From Telopea speciosissima (Eukaryota > Streptophyta > Magnoliopsida > Proteales > Proteaceae), in NCBI RefSeq assembly GCF_018873765.1, contig NC_057925.1:61941970-62005969 (forward strand): a stretch of DNA of 64,000 nucleotides. Direction: 5' to 3'. Positions within the stretch are counted from its first letter, which is position 1; every line of letters starts with the position of its first letter. Below the pieces are notes generated by a model. It was not told where the DNA came from. It made no database searches and saw only the letters and a program-made list of their open reading frames with translations. Made by a program: the position numbers and the translations under genes. Below are positions 21,652-32,670 of this stretch, piece after piece.

Positions 21652-23140
21652 GTCCTAGTTAGCAAATTCGGATTCGGGAATTATTCGGGTAAAGAATTAT
21701 TCAGAATAATTCATTTTGTTAATTTAAGATTTCGGTCAAAAAAAATTAAAAAAAAAAGGATATAATAAAATTCTGATTCGAAATCGGATTCAGGAATTAT
21801 TCGTTTTTCCAAAATAAAAGTCGAACGTTATTTTTAATATTTATAGTATCTGTTTAACAGTATCAATCAATAAATATACCCGCATAAGATACAAGTAACA
21901 TAAGAATTGGAATACAAGCATTTATAGTCCACTAATTCCATCATCCATAAAAACATAATAAGAATTACAATGGTCTAAAGCATAACAAAAATCAAGACTT
22001 TTTCTTTTCTTTTCCTTTCATAGTCAATTATGTGAAATGGGTTCATTATCAATTATGTGCAATCGGTATTGATGAACATGTGCAAAGAGGATTTCCAATT
22101 TCATTCAAGAATCAAGACTAAAGAGTGCAAGGACTTTGTGAGTGAGGCATGTCGTGGAGACAAATTGTGACTATTCAAGAGGAATTCCAATTTCATTCAA
22201 GAATCAAGAGTGCAAAGGCTATTGTGATTTGTGACTTGTGACTTTGCAAGTGGGGCATGCCGTGGAGACAAATACATTACAGAGCATGTGGTTTACCTCT
22301 TAAAGATCCTCAACCTTTAGTTGGTCCAATGGAAATTTGATTGGTCACTTGCTAATTGCTACACCGAACCTTGCTAAGCCCCACTTGAGAATTGAGAGAG
22401 AGGTCGATGCTATATACAATGAAAACAAATAATAAACTGAGAGCAGAGTCAGCAGACTAGCAGAATAGCAGGCAACAAAGTTTTTTTTTTTTTTTTTTTT
22501 TTTTGTTAAAGGGCAGCAAAGTTGAGAATGATAAAATAATCAAAAGGTTGGGACTTGGGAGGAGCGCGGCTACTTGGTGACGGTGTTTTCTTCTTTGGGT
22601 TTTTATTTTTTTATCTTTCAATCAATTGTAAAGTGAAGATCGATCAATAGCAGACCGTAGACGACGTCTTGTGAGCTGGATTACTGGAGTGGAGCCGTAG
22701 ATGGTGAAAGATGAGAGAGTGAAGAAGAGGGTTAGGAGAAGGAGCAAAGATGGAACTCAGGGTCACTTGCAGCGGTGGCCGTAGGGCCGGACTTGTCGGA
22801 GTGTCAAAGAAGAAGAGCTTTTTTGACTCTTTGTCTCTTTCACAATAAAACTGTAAAAGGGTTAAAGGGGTAAAACTGTGAAAGTGTTAAACCGTGAAAC
22901 CCTAAGGGATAAAAGGAATAGGAATAAGGGATATTAAGGGGTTTTTTTTGTTTTTTTTTAAGCTAACTGAATTATTCGTATATAATTCGGTTCGGCCGAA
23001 TATAACCCAATTTTTTAAATAGTTCGAATAAAGCGCAAATTTTTCTGACTTATATTTATAAATCGGATTCGGGAAGAATAATTCGTATTATTCGATATAA
23101 TTCGGTTCGGCCGAATAATTTGGAGAATTAAATAACTAGG
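21652..23140. mobile_element. hAT-like non-autonomous element, about 1.49 kb
   Basis: Ends are inverted: GTCCTAGTTAGCAAATTC on the left; aattaaataactagg on the right. Flanks GACTCACG (21644-21651) and GACTCACC (23141-23148) fit an 8-bp duplication with one mismatch. Sub-terminal 'gaattattcg' words recur at both ends. The interior lacks a transposase. It contains a duplicated segment of about 100 bp (about 22085-22275; attccaatttcattcaagaa and tcgtggagacaaat recur) and a poly-T micro-insertion. Confidence 0.75.
22483..22511 (-). mobile_element. 29-bp poly-T insertion flanked by 12-bp direct repeats
   Basis: GGCAACAAAGTT (22471-22482) and GGCAGCAAAGTT (22512-22523) match at 11 of 12 positions. 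They enclose about 22 T residues plus GTTAAAG. This is the same architecture as at 12901 and 16662, here nested in the hAT-like element. Confidence 0.55.
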
Positions 23141-23339
23141 GACTCACCAATGCTCCTCCTTTATCCAGGCTTGGGACCGGCAACAAAACACTAGTGGAGT
23201 TTAAAATCCCATTTTTACCCTTGATTTAAATAATTTTTGGTAAAAAACAATGACAATTAAAAGAAGGTATCAAGTTCTAAATACACTTATATAAAGAGGT
23301 GTCATTTAGTCAGTCTCTATTTTATAATAGGGAAGTGGT

Positions 23340-23493
23340 TCTTTGTCCGAGAGTCTGGCTTACGCCAGTGCTCCTTTTGTCTATTTCTCTCCCCAAAACA
23401 TGGGTTCAAAATGTCTTTTTACATGGGGAGGAAAGAGATAGACACATGAGAATGTTGGCCTAGATCATACTCTCGAACAAAGTTATTTTTCCC
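23340..23493. mobile_element. Mutator-like MITE, 154 bp
   Basis: Flanks TTTATAATA (23331-23339) and TTCATAATA (23494-23502) match at 8 of 9 positions. The ends are inverted: GGGAAGTGGTTCTTTGTCC on the left; gaacaaagttatttttccc on the right. Internal words (gcttacgccag, agagatagacacatgaga) place it in the 20312 family. Confidence 0.85.
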
Positions 23494-23700
23494 TTCATAA
23501 TAATATTAGTTCTTTTATGTAAAAAGTTTGAATTTGCTTTGCGGGAAAAGTTTTCATACAATGTATGTCACATCCACAATTGTTCTGCCATGTACCCTTG
23601 CTTTTCATATGTGATAAATCCTAAATTCTCTTGCTCACTTGATAGACCCACCCATATGTGGAATTGGGCCTCAAAACACACGATTTTATGTATCATTATC
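23494..23700 (+). repeat. Displaced remainder of the PUT copy 1 3' flank
   Basis: Aligns with 26165-26330: ataataatattag, aagtttga(a/g)tttgc, tcacatcc, tgtgat and ttgatagaccca recur in order. It therefore continues the duplicated 3' flank that stops at 20311. This shows that 20312-23493 was inserted after the tandem duplication. Confidence 0.75.
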
Positions 23701-23911
23701 GGATCGATTATATCGGTTGTGATTGATACCAAATTATTTTTTTTATATTCTTTCAGAAGATCAAGAAGGGATTTTTAAATAACTTTATAGATGATTTGAT
23801 ACTTTTAACAATAGTGAATCTTTGGAAGGCTTTCAGTCCATCTCAGTAAGATCCATTCTCTTGTAAAGTTAACTACATCCTTGGATATTCCATCAATGAA
23901 AGATCCAAGTC

Positions 23912-24067
23912 CGCTTCCTCGGGCGGAACTCCAGGTTGAGGAGTTACTAGGAATGCTGTCAAGAAATCCGTATCTTTGATTTTATAGTCAGAAATATAAT
24001 AAATCAATTTATAATCTTTAATACCAGCTTTAAATCCGACACTTGCTTTAATCTCTGTTTGTGATAC
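23912..24067 (-). pseudogene. rbcL: Plastid rbcL fragment (nuclear plastid DNA relic)
   Basis: The minus strand reads [19 protein letters not shown], then [21 protein letters not shown]. This matches the start of the Rubisco large subunit, from about residue 4 to the PPEEAG motif. Several substitutions are present and the ATG has decayed (gtatcacaaacag). Similarity stops after PPEEA. It is a non-functional nuclear copy of about 155 bp lying about 290 bp before the PUT copy 2 start codon. Confidence 0.85.
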
Positions 24068-24139
24068 AATCAATTTTATCTCTACCCAAACGGGTTTAAC
24101 CTTGAGAAAAAAAGTAATATCCTAAATAGTAATAAAAAA

Positions 24140-24356
24140 CCTGAATCCTGATCTGATATGGACTTCCCCAATCTCCTCTCCACCAAAGGATCCGTCACAC
24201 ACTCAAACTGGGAGAGTGGGACCAAACACGTTCCCATTTATATCTCCTCCATTCTTATTATTATTATGTATGGGCAAAGCTGTGAAGGTGCTTTCACTGT
24301 AAATAATCTTCAGTTTTCAACCCTTCTCTACTGGATCTACCCACTCAAATCAACGA
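24140..24356 (+). promoter_or_regulatory. 5' flank of PUT copy 2
   Basis: Holds the blocks shared with copy 1 (see the 18041-18311 entry). Its upstream border lies close to the rbcL relic, so more distal regulatory DNA differs between the two copies. Confidence 0.6.
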
Positions 24357-25931
24357 ATGACTGCGGAAATCCAAATTTCCTACACCCGAGTCAGAGGGGC
24401 TGGGGCTGGGGCTGAGGCTGAGGCTGGGAGTGGAGCAAGAGGAGGAGGTGAAGGTGGAGTTGCAGACATGGGAGTCTCTGCTTCTTCTCCTTCCTCATAT
24501 CATCAGCTCGAAGGAGTTGGGGATGGAATAGTGGAAGATCCCAATTTACCCAACAACAGCAACAACAACAACGTGAAGAAGAAAGACAACAAACTCAAAC
24601 TCCTCCCACTCATCTTCCTCATCTACTTCGAAGTCTCCGGTGGCCCCTATGGCGAAGAAACCGCCGTCCAAGCCGCCGGACCCCTTTTAGCGATAGTGGG
24701 TTTCCTCGTATTCCCCTTTATTTGGAGTATCCCTGAATGCCTTATCACTGCAGAGCTAGCCACCACGTTCCCAGGCAACGGCGGATTTGTCATCTGGGCA
24801 GAACGGGCTTTTGGCCCTTTTTGGGGTAATCTCATGGGATTCTGGAAGTTCCTCAGTGGTGTCATCAACAACGCTGCTTATCCAGTCCTCTGTGTTGATT
24901 ACCTCAAACGCATCTTTCCAATCTTTGCTTCGGGTCCCCCTCGCGTTATCGCTGTATGTGCAGCCACTCTGTCCTTGACTTTCCTCAATTACACTGGCCT
25001 CGCCATCGTCGGTTATACCGCCGTTGCTCTGGCTGTCGTTTCTATGCTTCCCTTCTATATAATGGGTCTGGTTTCCATACCCAAACTCCAGCCCCATCGG
25101 TGGATCAGCATGGGCGACCCTGGATTGAAGAAAGATTGGCACCTGTACTTGAATACTCTCTTCTGGAACTTGAATTTCTGGGACAACGCCAGTACTTTAG
25201 CAGGCGAAGTGGATCGGCCCCAGAAGACCTTCCCCAAAGCTCTGATATCAGCTGGAGTTGTGACCATTATAGGTTATCTGGTGCCTCTATTGGCTGCTAC
25301 AGGAGCTATGGAGCTGGAACAAGATAAATGGGGTGATGGGTACTTGGCCGACGCAGCAGGGATGATTGTTGGCAAGTGGCTTAAATACTGGATTGAGGTG
25401 GGTGCCGTATTGTCTGCAATTGGTCTCTTTGAAGCCCAGTTGAGTAGTGCTGCCTACCAGGTCGTGGGCATGGCGGATCTGGGATTCATCCCGAAATTCT
25501 TTGCTGTGCGATCGAAATGGTTTAATACCCCATGGGTTGCGATTGTCCTATCGAGCGCGATAACACTAGCAATCTCGTTCATGGACTTCACAAACATCAT
25601 AGCATCTGCAAATTTCTTGTACAGTTTAGGGATGTTATTGGAGATAGCATCCTTCATTTGGTTGAGGAAGAAATATCCCAAATTGGATAGGCCATATAAG
25701 GTTCCCATGAGAATACGGGGGCTGGTGGCGATGTGCGTGATCCCCATTGCGTTCCTGATATTGGTGATGGTCATAGGGAGCGTGCTGGTGTATGTGATCA
25801 GTGCGGCTCTCACTGTTCTTGGGATTGGAAGCTACTTCATCATGAAATGGTGCAAGGATCGTAGCTGTCTAGAGTTCACCAAGCAGGAGGAGCACAGGGA
25901 CGAAGAGATTGGGGGCATCAATGAGGTGTAA
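24357..25931 (+). CDS. PUT: Polyamine transporter, PUT/LAT family (tandem copy 2)
   Basis: An intact, intronless 524-residue frame. Membrane core, signature [11 protein letters not shown] (91-101), [15 protein letters not shown] block and acidic C-tail are as in copy 1. The N-terminal tail is 32 residues longer. Near 24400-24440 a GGGGCT/GAGGCT hexamer repeat encodes a Gly/Ala/Glu-rich stretch ([18 protein letters not shown]), and an Asn-rich run (NNSNNNN) precedes the first helix. The start ATGACTGCGGAAA aligns with ATGACTGGCGAAA of copy 1; an internal Met38 is an alternative. Function is inferred from the family: H+-coupled import of polyamines, plasma membrane or endomembrane. The variable tail may affect sorting or turnover, which is inference only. 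Confidence 0.95.
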   Translation: MTAEIQISYTRVRGAGAGAEAEAGSGARGGGEGGVADMGVSASSPSSYHQLEGVGDGIVEDPNLPNNSNNNNVKKKDNKLKLLPLIFLIYFEVSGGPYGEETAVQAAGPLLAIVGFLVFPFIWSIPECLITAELATTFPGNGGFVIWAERAFGPFWGNLMGFWKFLSGVINNAAYPVLCVDYLKRIFPIFASGPPRVIAVCAATLSLTFLNYTGLAIVGYTAVALAVVSMLPFYIMGLVSIPKLQPHRWISMGDPGLKKDWHLYLNTLFWNLNFWDNASTLAGEVDRPQKTFPKALISAGVVTIIGYLVPLLAATGAMELEQDKWGDGYLADAAGMIVGKWLKYWIEVGAVLSAIGLFEAQLSSAAYQVVGMADLGFIPKFFAVRSKWFNTPWVAIVLSSAITLAISFMDFTNIIASANFLYSLGMLLEIASFIWLRKKYPKLDRPYKVPMRIRGLVAMCVIPIAFLILVMVIGSVLVYVISAALTVLGIGSYFIMKWCKDRSCLEFTKQEEHRDEEIGGINEV

Positions 25932-26330
25932 CTAGTTTATCTTTGCTTCTCTTTTCATTTCCACTTAGACACCATAGAGTAGAAAAAATCAGAATTCAGA
26001 ACTCAAGAAGAAGAAACAGGGTCAAGGTGTGGATACAGTAAAAACAGAAAGAAAGAAAGAAAAAAAGGGTGTACTAATTAGGATTAATTGAAGAGGAATT
26101 CAAATCCATGGAATCTTCATTGTAGTAGTAATTGATTTAATTTGATTTTCTCCTTATTGGTTATAGTAATAATAATAATAATATTAGCTTTTGTGTGAAG
26201 TTTGAGTTTGCCTAATGTACCTCACATCCTTGGTTATTCTCATCTGTGATTGACCATGTGCCCTCTCTATTGCTCATTTGATAGACCCATTTTATGGAAA
26301 AATTGTGCCCCCATCGGAGATCCCTGGTCA
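25932..26330 (+). repeat. 3' flank of PUT copy 2 (uninterrupted duplicate)
   Basis: Matches both halves of the copy 1 flank (19870-20311 and 23494-23700) without the TE block. It therefore serves as the empty-site reference. A (TAA)n microsatellite lies at about 26165-26180. Confidence 0.7.
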
Positions 26331-27042
26331 CAGAGGTATCATGTAATATTTTGGAGATCAATGTTGTAGCAGTTCATGTGCTTTATTTTCTTAGACTAAA
26401 GATTGTCACGAATAAAGAAACATTTAGATGATAATAAACCATGTTTGATTTTGTAAGAATTAGAATAATAGTTGGAAGTCTTTGAAAGAGTAAACACTGT
26501 GTTTCAATACGGGATTTTTCGGCTAATCGAACTGTCTGAATAACATCTTTCTATATAGGTTTATTTAGAACATGTAACCTAATTTTGATTGCCTATGTTT
26601 TATTCCCAGAATCCCAAGTAAGGAAAAAAGATATTTTTCAAAATATCTTAGGATTAGTCAATGTTTGGCATGCTTTTCGATTACGCATGTGAAGGGAAAA
26701 AAAATATGTTTATTCATATAATTCATCTTCAAGGATATCGATAAGAAACCCCAAAATAAGACAGTTTATATACATCAAATTGCCTCTAAACAATTGAGAG
26801 GGTGTCAAGTCAGAGGTATTACAGCATATATATGTCATGTTGAAGGCTCTCTCATGACTTCACATCAACTGGGAGTGCAAAGACATATACATACAACACA
26901 AGAAAGATGCACCCAAAGCAAGATGGAATCAAAGATTGCATTGTAGCCTTATGGAATATTTACACAGAATTAATTCGAGGGGTTTTCCTCTTCCTAAGTT
27001 CCAATTGGTTCCTTTGCTTTCTGCAACTAATATCTTGTTGGA
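26331..27042. other. Intergenic; no gene recognised
   Basis: AT-rich. Short frames without domain signatures. Confidence 0.5.
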
Positions 27043-27208
27043 GATCTACTCTGTCCTCCAATGTCAAGCTTGTAGGAATGTGCTCCAATGATGTATCACC
27101 CTTTCATACCATTTGGAGGTCTAATGATCTACTCTGTCCTCCAATGTCAAGCTTGTAGGAATGTGTTCCAATGATGCCTCACCCTTTCATACCATTTGGG
27201 GGGATCTA
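27043..27208 (+). repeat. 83-bp tandem duplication
   Basis: gatctactctgtcctccaat occurs at 27043 and 27126. The following words (caagcttgtaggaatgtg, caccctttcataccatttgg) recur at the same 83-bp spacing with few changes. Confidence 0.9.
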
Positions 27209-27920
27209 ATCCAAAAGCTTAAGTTGTGGATTATTACTTTGTAACTCCCAACATCTCGATACAACATGAAACAATTTTTGTTGACCACTAACTTCTTCCC
27301 CATTTATTGAGCAGAAGAGAAAAGAGCTGGCATTGTCAAAGGATCTAAGTCCCTATACCAAAGAACCAAGTAATTCTAAGACGTCTATGCTGTGCTTTGA
27401 AAACCAAGTCCAAGGATTAGTGCTGACAATTCCACCTATACCCAATGGGGCTTAAACTTCAGAAACAGAGAAGTGTAGAGAAGAAGAAATAATTTTGTAC
27501 TGTAAGGAACTTATGGTTGATAGATTAGGTTGGGAGAATTGACACAGAAGGAAGAGTGCAACCCCAGAACATTCAAGAGAATCTTGAGAGATCAGACTTC
27601 TTGTTAAAGAGGAGTGGGAACAGGTTCTTGAGTCAATTTAAAGCTGTATTTCTTATGCATTCTAAGTCGATTTCGCATTCTTGAACGATAAAGAAAAATA
27701 TTTTTATCATTCGATAATGCAAAATAGACCTAGAATGTATTCCAAGAATGCATATCAAATGCAGCGTTAGCCAACCTGACCTTCTTTGAATTGTTATCGT
27801 GTGTTCTTCATCGATGGGTTCTACAGAGAGAAGGAGAGGTGTTAGACGACCAAATTGATGATTTATACTGATTTGATAATTGTGTTGATTGATGAATCTT
27901 GTTTTTCTGTGTCTTTTGTG

Positions 27921-27962
<42 letters not shown>

Positions 27963-28650
27963 CACGGAACTTAAAAAGAAAGGAAAGGCACTCTTTCGCT
28001 GTCGACATTATGAGTGAGAATGAGAGTTGTGGAATCTTTGCTACTATTATTGGAGTTGTCATGCAGTCATGGACCTCATGGTATGAAAAAGACAACATTA
28101 TCGTAATATTGACAAATCTGACATAACACGGGTATCTCCATTACTCTAAAGTCTAAATAAATCATCCTCTATTGTATTTTAACCCTTAAAAAAGCATAAA
28201 AAATAATAATAATAATTCATCCAATGGAATCAAATATTTTATCCCAGAGGCAAAATTGTCATGCTGATTTGTTTGTGACACCTCCATATTATCAACTTGG
28301 TTACATGAATATGATTTTTAATTAGTTATCATAAAAAGGGAAAAAAGTTTAGTACAACACCAGCTAAAAATTGAAATTGTACACTCGCTCATATATCCAT
28401 TATTATTCATGTGAGGGGGGTGATATCATAAATGCCCTTTCCCTATTGTCAGATTCCAAAAGAAGTGTCCTTATGTGCACGAAACTGCTGTCTGGCAATG
28501 TTGGAAACCCTCTCCCTCTAAAAAAAAGAGATAAATATTGGTTCAATTTTGGTTTCATGTTGATTTTTCTTATCATTTTGCTAACGGTTTGGGTTCAATT
28601 TACCATGTCAATATATCTATGTGTTGGAAAAAAATTATATATTTTTTAAT
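27209..28650. other. Intergenic; (GA)n microsatellite, no gene
   Basis: Contains a (GA) run of about 18 units at 27924-27960. The minus frames around it are translated simple repeat. Nothing else is recognised. Confidence 0.6.
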
Positions 28651-28952
28651 GAATTTAGGGTTGTTATTGGTTTCTTATCAGGTTATATCGGTTTGGGTTT
28701 GATTTTGATCCGATTTCTTATCAGTTTTGGTGTGATTCAATTTGGGTTCAGTGTCGTAAAACCTTAATCCAAAATCAATTAAGGCTTCATTTTGATTACG
28801 ATTTGGACCGATTTTAATTGGTTCAGCCTCAAATTCGTGGTTTCGGGCTAGTGTTTGACACCGCTAGGAACATATTTGGTGACCAATTCAATCTTATAAT
28901 TTTTAATCAATGTTTAATTTTTCAAACTTACAAGAAATTTTGCCTTTTTTTA

Positions 28953-29070
28953 GGGTCAAATACGCATGCACCCCCTAACTCGTTCAAAAATTCCACATAC
29001 ACCCCTGCTCTTCTGACGATTTCACACGCACCCCTTGATAATCCATGCGCACCCTTGCTTTTCAAATTAA
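28953..29070. repeat. Copy A of a repeat beginning gggtcaaatacgcatgca
   Basis: Shares its whole length with 30051-30175 in direct orientation (tcgttcaaaaattccacat, cttttcaaattaa). The start resembles TIRs of the gcaaattacatgcacc type seen at 54139. It is cut off by a poly-T LINE end at 29071. Confidence 0.7.
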
Positions 29071-29210
29071 ACTTTTTTTTTTGATAAAGAGAGAGTTTAC
29101 TGAATATAGTCATGTGTACAGCCAGTAGCTTCAAATGCACAAAGGTCCTGAAGCCACGGAATGGAGAATGGCCAATCTGTCTCACACATGATAGACAGGA
29201 CCTTCCTAGC
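29071..29210 (-). mobile_element. LINE-like 3' fragment with poly-T junction
   Basis: Starts with a T run followed by gataaagagagagttt, similar to the tails of the micro-insertions and of the element at 63874. The remainder (ggtcctgaagccacgg, ggaccttcctagcc) is non-coding. Confidence 0.4.
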
Positions 29211-31217
29211 CAAGACAATGAAGTCATTTCATGTAAAGAGGAGAGAGAGAGAGGATGCTATCATACACTCCCCTAAGGCTCATAATACTTTTTCCTTTTT
29301 AGGAAAAATGTTTTCTTATCCAAGTGTGGCCGATGCCACTGCTTTCGTATCTATGTCTCTCTATCATTTACCGGAAAAAAAAAAAAGTATCTATGTCTCT
29401 CTATCCTCTTATGATATGACATTTCCAACTCTTATTGGAGAGGAGAGATATAGACCTAGCGACACTGGCGTAGATCACACCGCGAATAGAGAATTCTTCC
29501 CCTCATTCATATTTCTTTATCATCATTATTATCGTAAGGGCAGCACACCGCATGCGTCTAGATAGCGTTTGCCCAAGTACCTTTCTCTCAAAAATAAAAA
29601 TATTTAGAACCTTGAATATTATCAGGATAAAAGATTTCCACCACATCCGTACAAGATACTCTTCACGTCATGCTTGGCCACTTCTCTGAATTAGGAAAGC
29701 TTACAATTGGATAGATTCAATAATCAACACCATTTAAACAAACCATCAAATTTAATAGCATTATCGTCTCCAATTCCTAAAGCTTGGCAGTGCGGCATTG
29801 GTAGATGGAGATGTCGACACGTGCTAGCTCAGACTATGAGCTCGGACCGTTAGATATCTGAGCTGCCATGTGTCAACATCTCCACCTAGCACTGCCAAGA
29901 TTTAGGAAATTAGAGAGGATAATTTTCTATATTTTATAGGGTTTTGCCATTGATTTTTCAATTTGAGTTCATTTTTTGCTCACTGCATAGACTTTTGAAG
30001 CTTTTATACCCTCTGATGACAACACACAAGGATAAAAAGGTTTTAAAAAAAGGGTTAAATACGCATGCACTCCCTAAGTCGTTCAAAAATTCCACATGCA
30101 CCCCCTGCTTTTCTGACAATTCCACACGGGCCCCTTGATAATTCCACATGCACCCTCTATTTTTCAAATTAATCTATATTTAAGTCACGTGGTTAATATC
30201 AGGTCTCAAATGCTAACGGTTCTAAAATTGAAGTATGTAATTTACATTCTTCAGTTTTAGAACCGTTAGCATTTGACACCTGATATTAACCACATGACTT
30301 AAATATGGATTAATTTAAATATAGATTAATTTGAAAAACAAGGGACATGGATTTAATTTAGAAGTACATGACTTAAATATGGATTAATTTGAAAAACAAA
30401 GGAGATCACTTAAATATTAACCACATGACTTAAATATGGATTAATTTTAGAACCGTTAGCATTTAACACCTGATATCAACCACATGACCTAAATCTTGGC
30501 AGTGATAGGTGGAGATGTCGACACATGGCAGTTCAGATATCTAACGGTCCGAGCTCATGACTATGTTGAGCTCGGACTGTTGGATGTCCGAGCTACCACG
30601 TGTCGCATCTCCACCTAGCAATGCCGCACTGCCGAGCTTTAGGAATTGGAGAGGATAATGCTATTAAATTTGATGGTTTGTTTAAATGGTGTTGATTATT
30701 GAATCTATCCAATTGTAAGCTTTCCTAAATCAAAGAAGTGGCCAAGCATGACGTGAAGAGTATCTTGTACGGATGTGGTGGAAATCTTTTATCCTGATAA
30801 TATTCAAGGTTCTAAATATTTTTATTTTTGAGAGAAAGGTAATTGGGCAAACACTATCTGGACGCATGCGGTGTACTGCCCTTACGATAATAATGATGAT
30901 AAAGATAATGATAATAAATATGAATGAGGGGGAAAATTCTCTATTTGCAGTGTGATCTATGCCATCGTCCCTAGGTCTATATCTCTCCTCTCCAATAGGA
31001 ATTGGAAATGTCATATCATAAGAGGATAGAGAGACATAGATACTTTTTTTTTCCGGTACATGATAGAGAGACAGAGATAGGAAAGCACTTGCATAGGCCA
31101 CACTTCTGGATAAGAAAACATTTTCCCTAAAAAGGAAAAAGTGTTATGAGCCTTAGGGAGTGTATGATAGCATCCTCTCTATCTCTCCTCTTTACATGAA
31201 ATGACCTCATTGTCTTG
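29211..31217. repeat. Large inverted repeat (palindrome), arms of roughly 0.7 kb
   Basis: Left arm about 29211-29930, right arm about 30480-31217. Paired coordinates sum to about 60,420-60,430 throughout. In the stretch 29581-29785 against 30635-30840 I see only about three mismatches in some 200 bp, so the structure is young or kept uniform. Each arm contains a Mutator-like MITE copy (29300-29515; 30930-31130) and a smaller hairpin with ends cttggcagtg (29783-29910; 30487-30637). The spacer holds its own palindrome. No ORF of note. Confidence 0.9.
30178..30305. repeat. Nested palindrome in the spacer
   Basis: The words taagtca-gtggttaatatcagg and gctaacggttctaaaa are followed, after about 15 bp, by their complements. 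The symmetry centre is about 30241. Derivative pieces (catgacttaaatatggatta) recur several times to about 30480. Confidence 0.85.
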
Positions 31218-31276
31218 TCATTCTCTCACACCTCAGTGGTGTGCTCTTTTATATCACTTCCTTAGAGAATCCTCTC
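31130..31276. mobile_element. Second-family Mutator-like MITE at the right edge of the palindrome
   Basis: Starts ggaaaaagtgttatgagcc and ends ttagagaatcctctcc, with an interior like the 14127-14292 element (ctctttacatgaaatgac). Only its first part is present, inverted, at the left edge of the palindrome. Confidence 0.55.
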
Positions 31277-31659
31277 CTTAATTAAAAAAAAAATTAATAA
31301 TATCTAATTAGGGATGACATTAGGGCTTGCTAATCCTTAAGGTTAGGTTAAGAATAGGTTTATAATATTTTTTTTGAGGGGGGGGGGGTGGTTGGTAGAA
31401 GAATAGGTTTCAGTACCCAAAAAAACAAAATCAAACTCTTCACCCTGACTGGGTCAACACAAGGCACGTTTCAAACATTGATCAATTCGAACCATTTTCT
31501 AAATATCTAGCTGGTTTTGAGGACATTAATACAAACCCAAATATTTCACTAGATTCTTATTGCTCTAAAGAAATAGAGGTGCACTCTCCCTCAAGAGCCC
31601 TCCCCCCCCTCCTCCACACTTCAGCCTATCACCTCGGATTTCAATTTTCTAAAACCGCA
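31277..31659. other. Intergenic; no feature recognised
   Basis: AT-rich, with a poly-G patch at 31378-31388. Confidence 0.5.
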
Positions 31660-31858
31660 CCTTCTTTCATATAAGTTTGGTTATATTCCTAGGGAGTCGA
31701 ACTTTGTAACCGATGCCCTAGCAAAGAAGACCCTGTCTTTGCAATGTATGATAATTTGGCCATTTTTCAATCCTTGGTTGACAGATCTTTGTAATCTTAA
31801 AACCATGTGTCCTACACATGCTCATCAATAGACTTATTCCTACCCAAAAAAAAAAAAG
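31660..31858 (+). pseudogene. L1-like LINE 3' end, RNase H relic and poly(A)
   Basis: The plus strand reads GYIPRESNFVTDALAKK, the usual 'H-x-PRE-x-N-x-x-AD-x-LAKK' end of LINE RNase H domains. About 150 bp later a poly(A) tail follows at about 31845-31857. It is 5'-truncated. Confidence 0.65.
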
Positions 31859-32670
31859 AAATTGAAGTCCATCATCATTTTTAGAACTATACATTTATGA
31901 TTCTATTCTTTTCAAGTTAAGGAGGGACGGATCCGTTTCTCTTCACCCATGGGCTACTTCAGATTTAGCTATTATTTTTGTAGACATTTTCACAAGCAGA
32001 TCTACATAAACATAGCTAAATCGATTTGGACTGATGCCGATACATATCAGATGGAATCAGTCCATATCAGTCCAAATCGCTTGCAAATACAAAAACCATC
32101 ACCTCTTTGCTCGATACCAATAATATGTATCGGTATCAGTCATGGCTGATACTGACACAGATACAGATTGGCCAATCCAATACAATACCGATACCTAAAA
32201 CCCTGTGGTTAATCATATCCCAGCTCAAACATTAGTTAGTGGCCTATTTCAGGTGAAGAAGAGGAGTTTTTAAGCCTTGAGTATCTGCCTCTTGGATTGG
32301 ACTGGGGAAGGATATTTCAACTATTTACAGTAAGGGATTATTTAAATGCTTGAGAAAATACTAGTAAAGCAGGAAGTAATCATTTAAATGTGCAATCCAA
32401 CTTGCTAAATAAACATGGCGAGGTTTACTGAATTGTACCAAGGAGTATACAAGTGAAACCCAAGATGTGAAAAGACAACAGGGAAGGGGGGGAAAGAATT
32501 ATCAACAGAGAATGAAAAACAAAAGAATGAACATTCAACCATGGTTGAGAGTTCTTGGACAAGAACAATACGTCTCTCTTTCTTTGCTCTTTACAACACC
32601 GCTATCTCCAAGCACTGTTTTAAACTTGATCAAAACTGGTGCAAAAATTGGAAATATGTACTCTTGGGAA
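31859..32670. other. Intergenic; degraded 'cgatac' repeat
   Basis: Contains words (cgatacatatcag, taccgatacctaaaaccctg) typical of the hAT-like elements near 44.8 and 56.5 kb, but the ends are not resolvable. No gene seen. Confidence 0.4.

Noticed and set aside
27633-28098. Minus frames with long Ser-Leu runs
   Set aside because: Translation of the (GA)n microsatellite; no other support.
28655-28870. Segment ending gtgtttgacaccgcta as a hAT element
   Set aside because: The right end fits the 62428 family, but no left end or target duplication could be matched.
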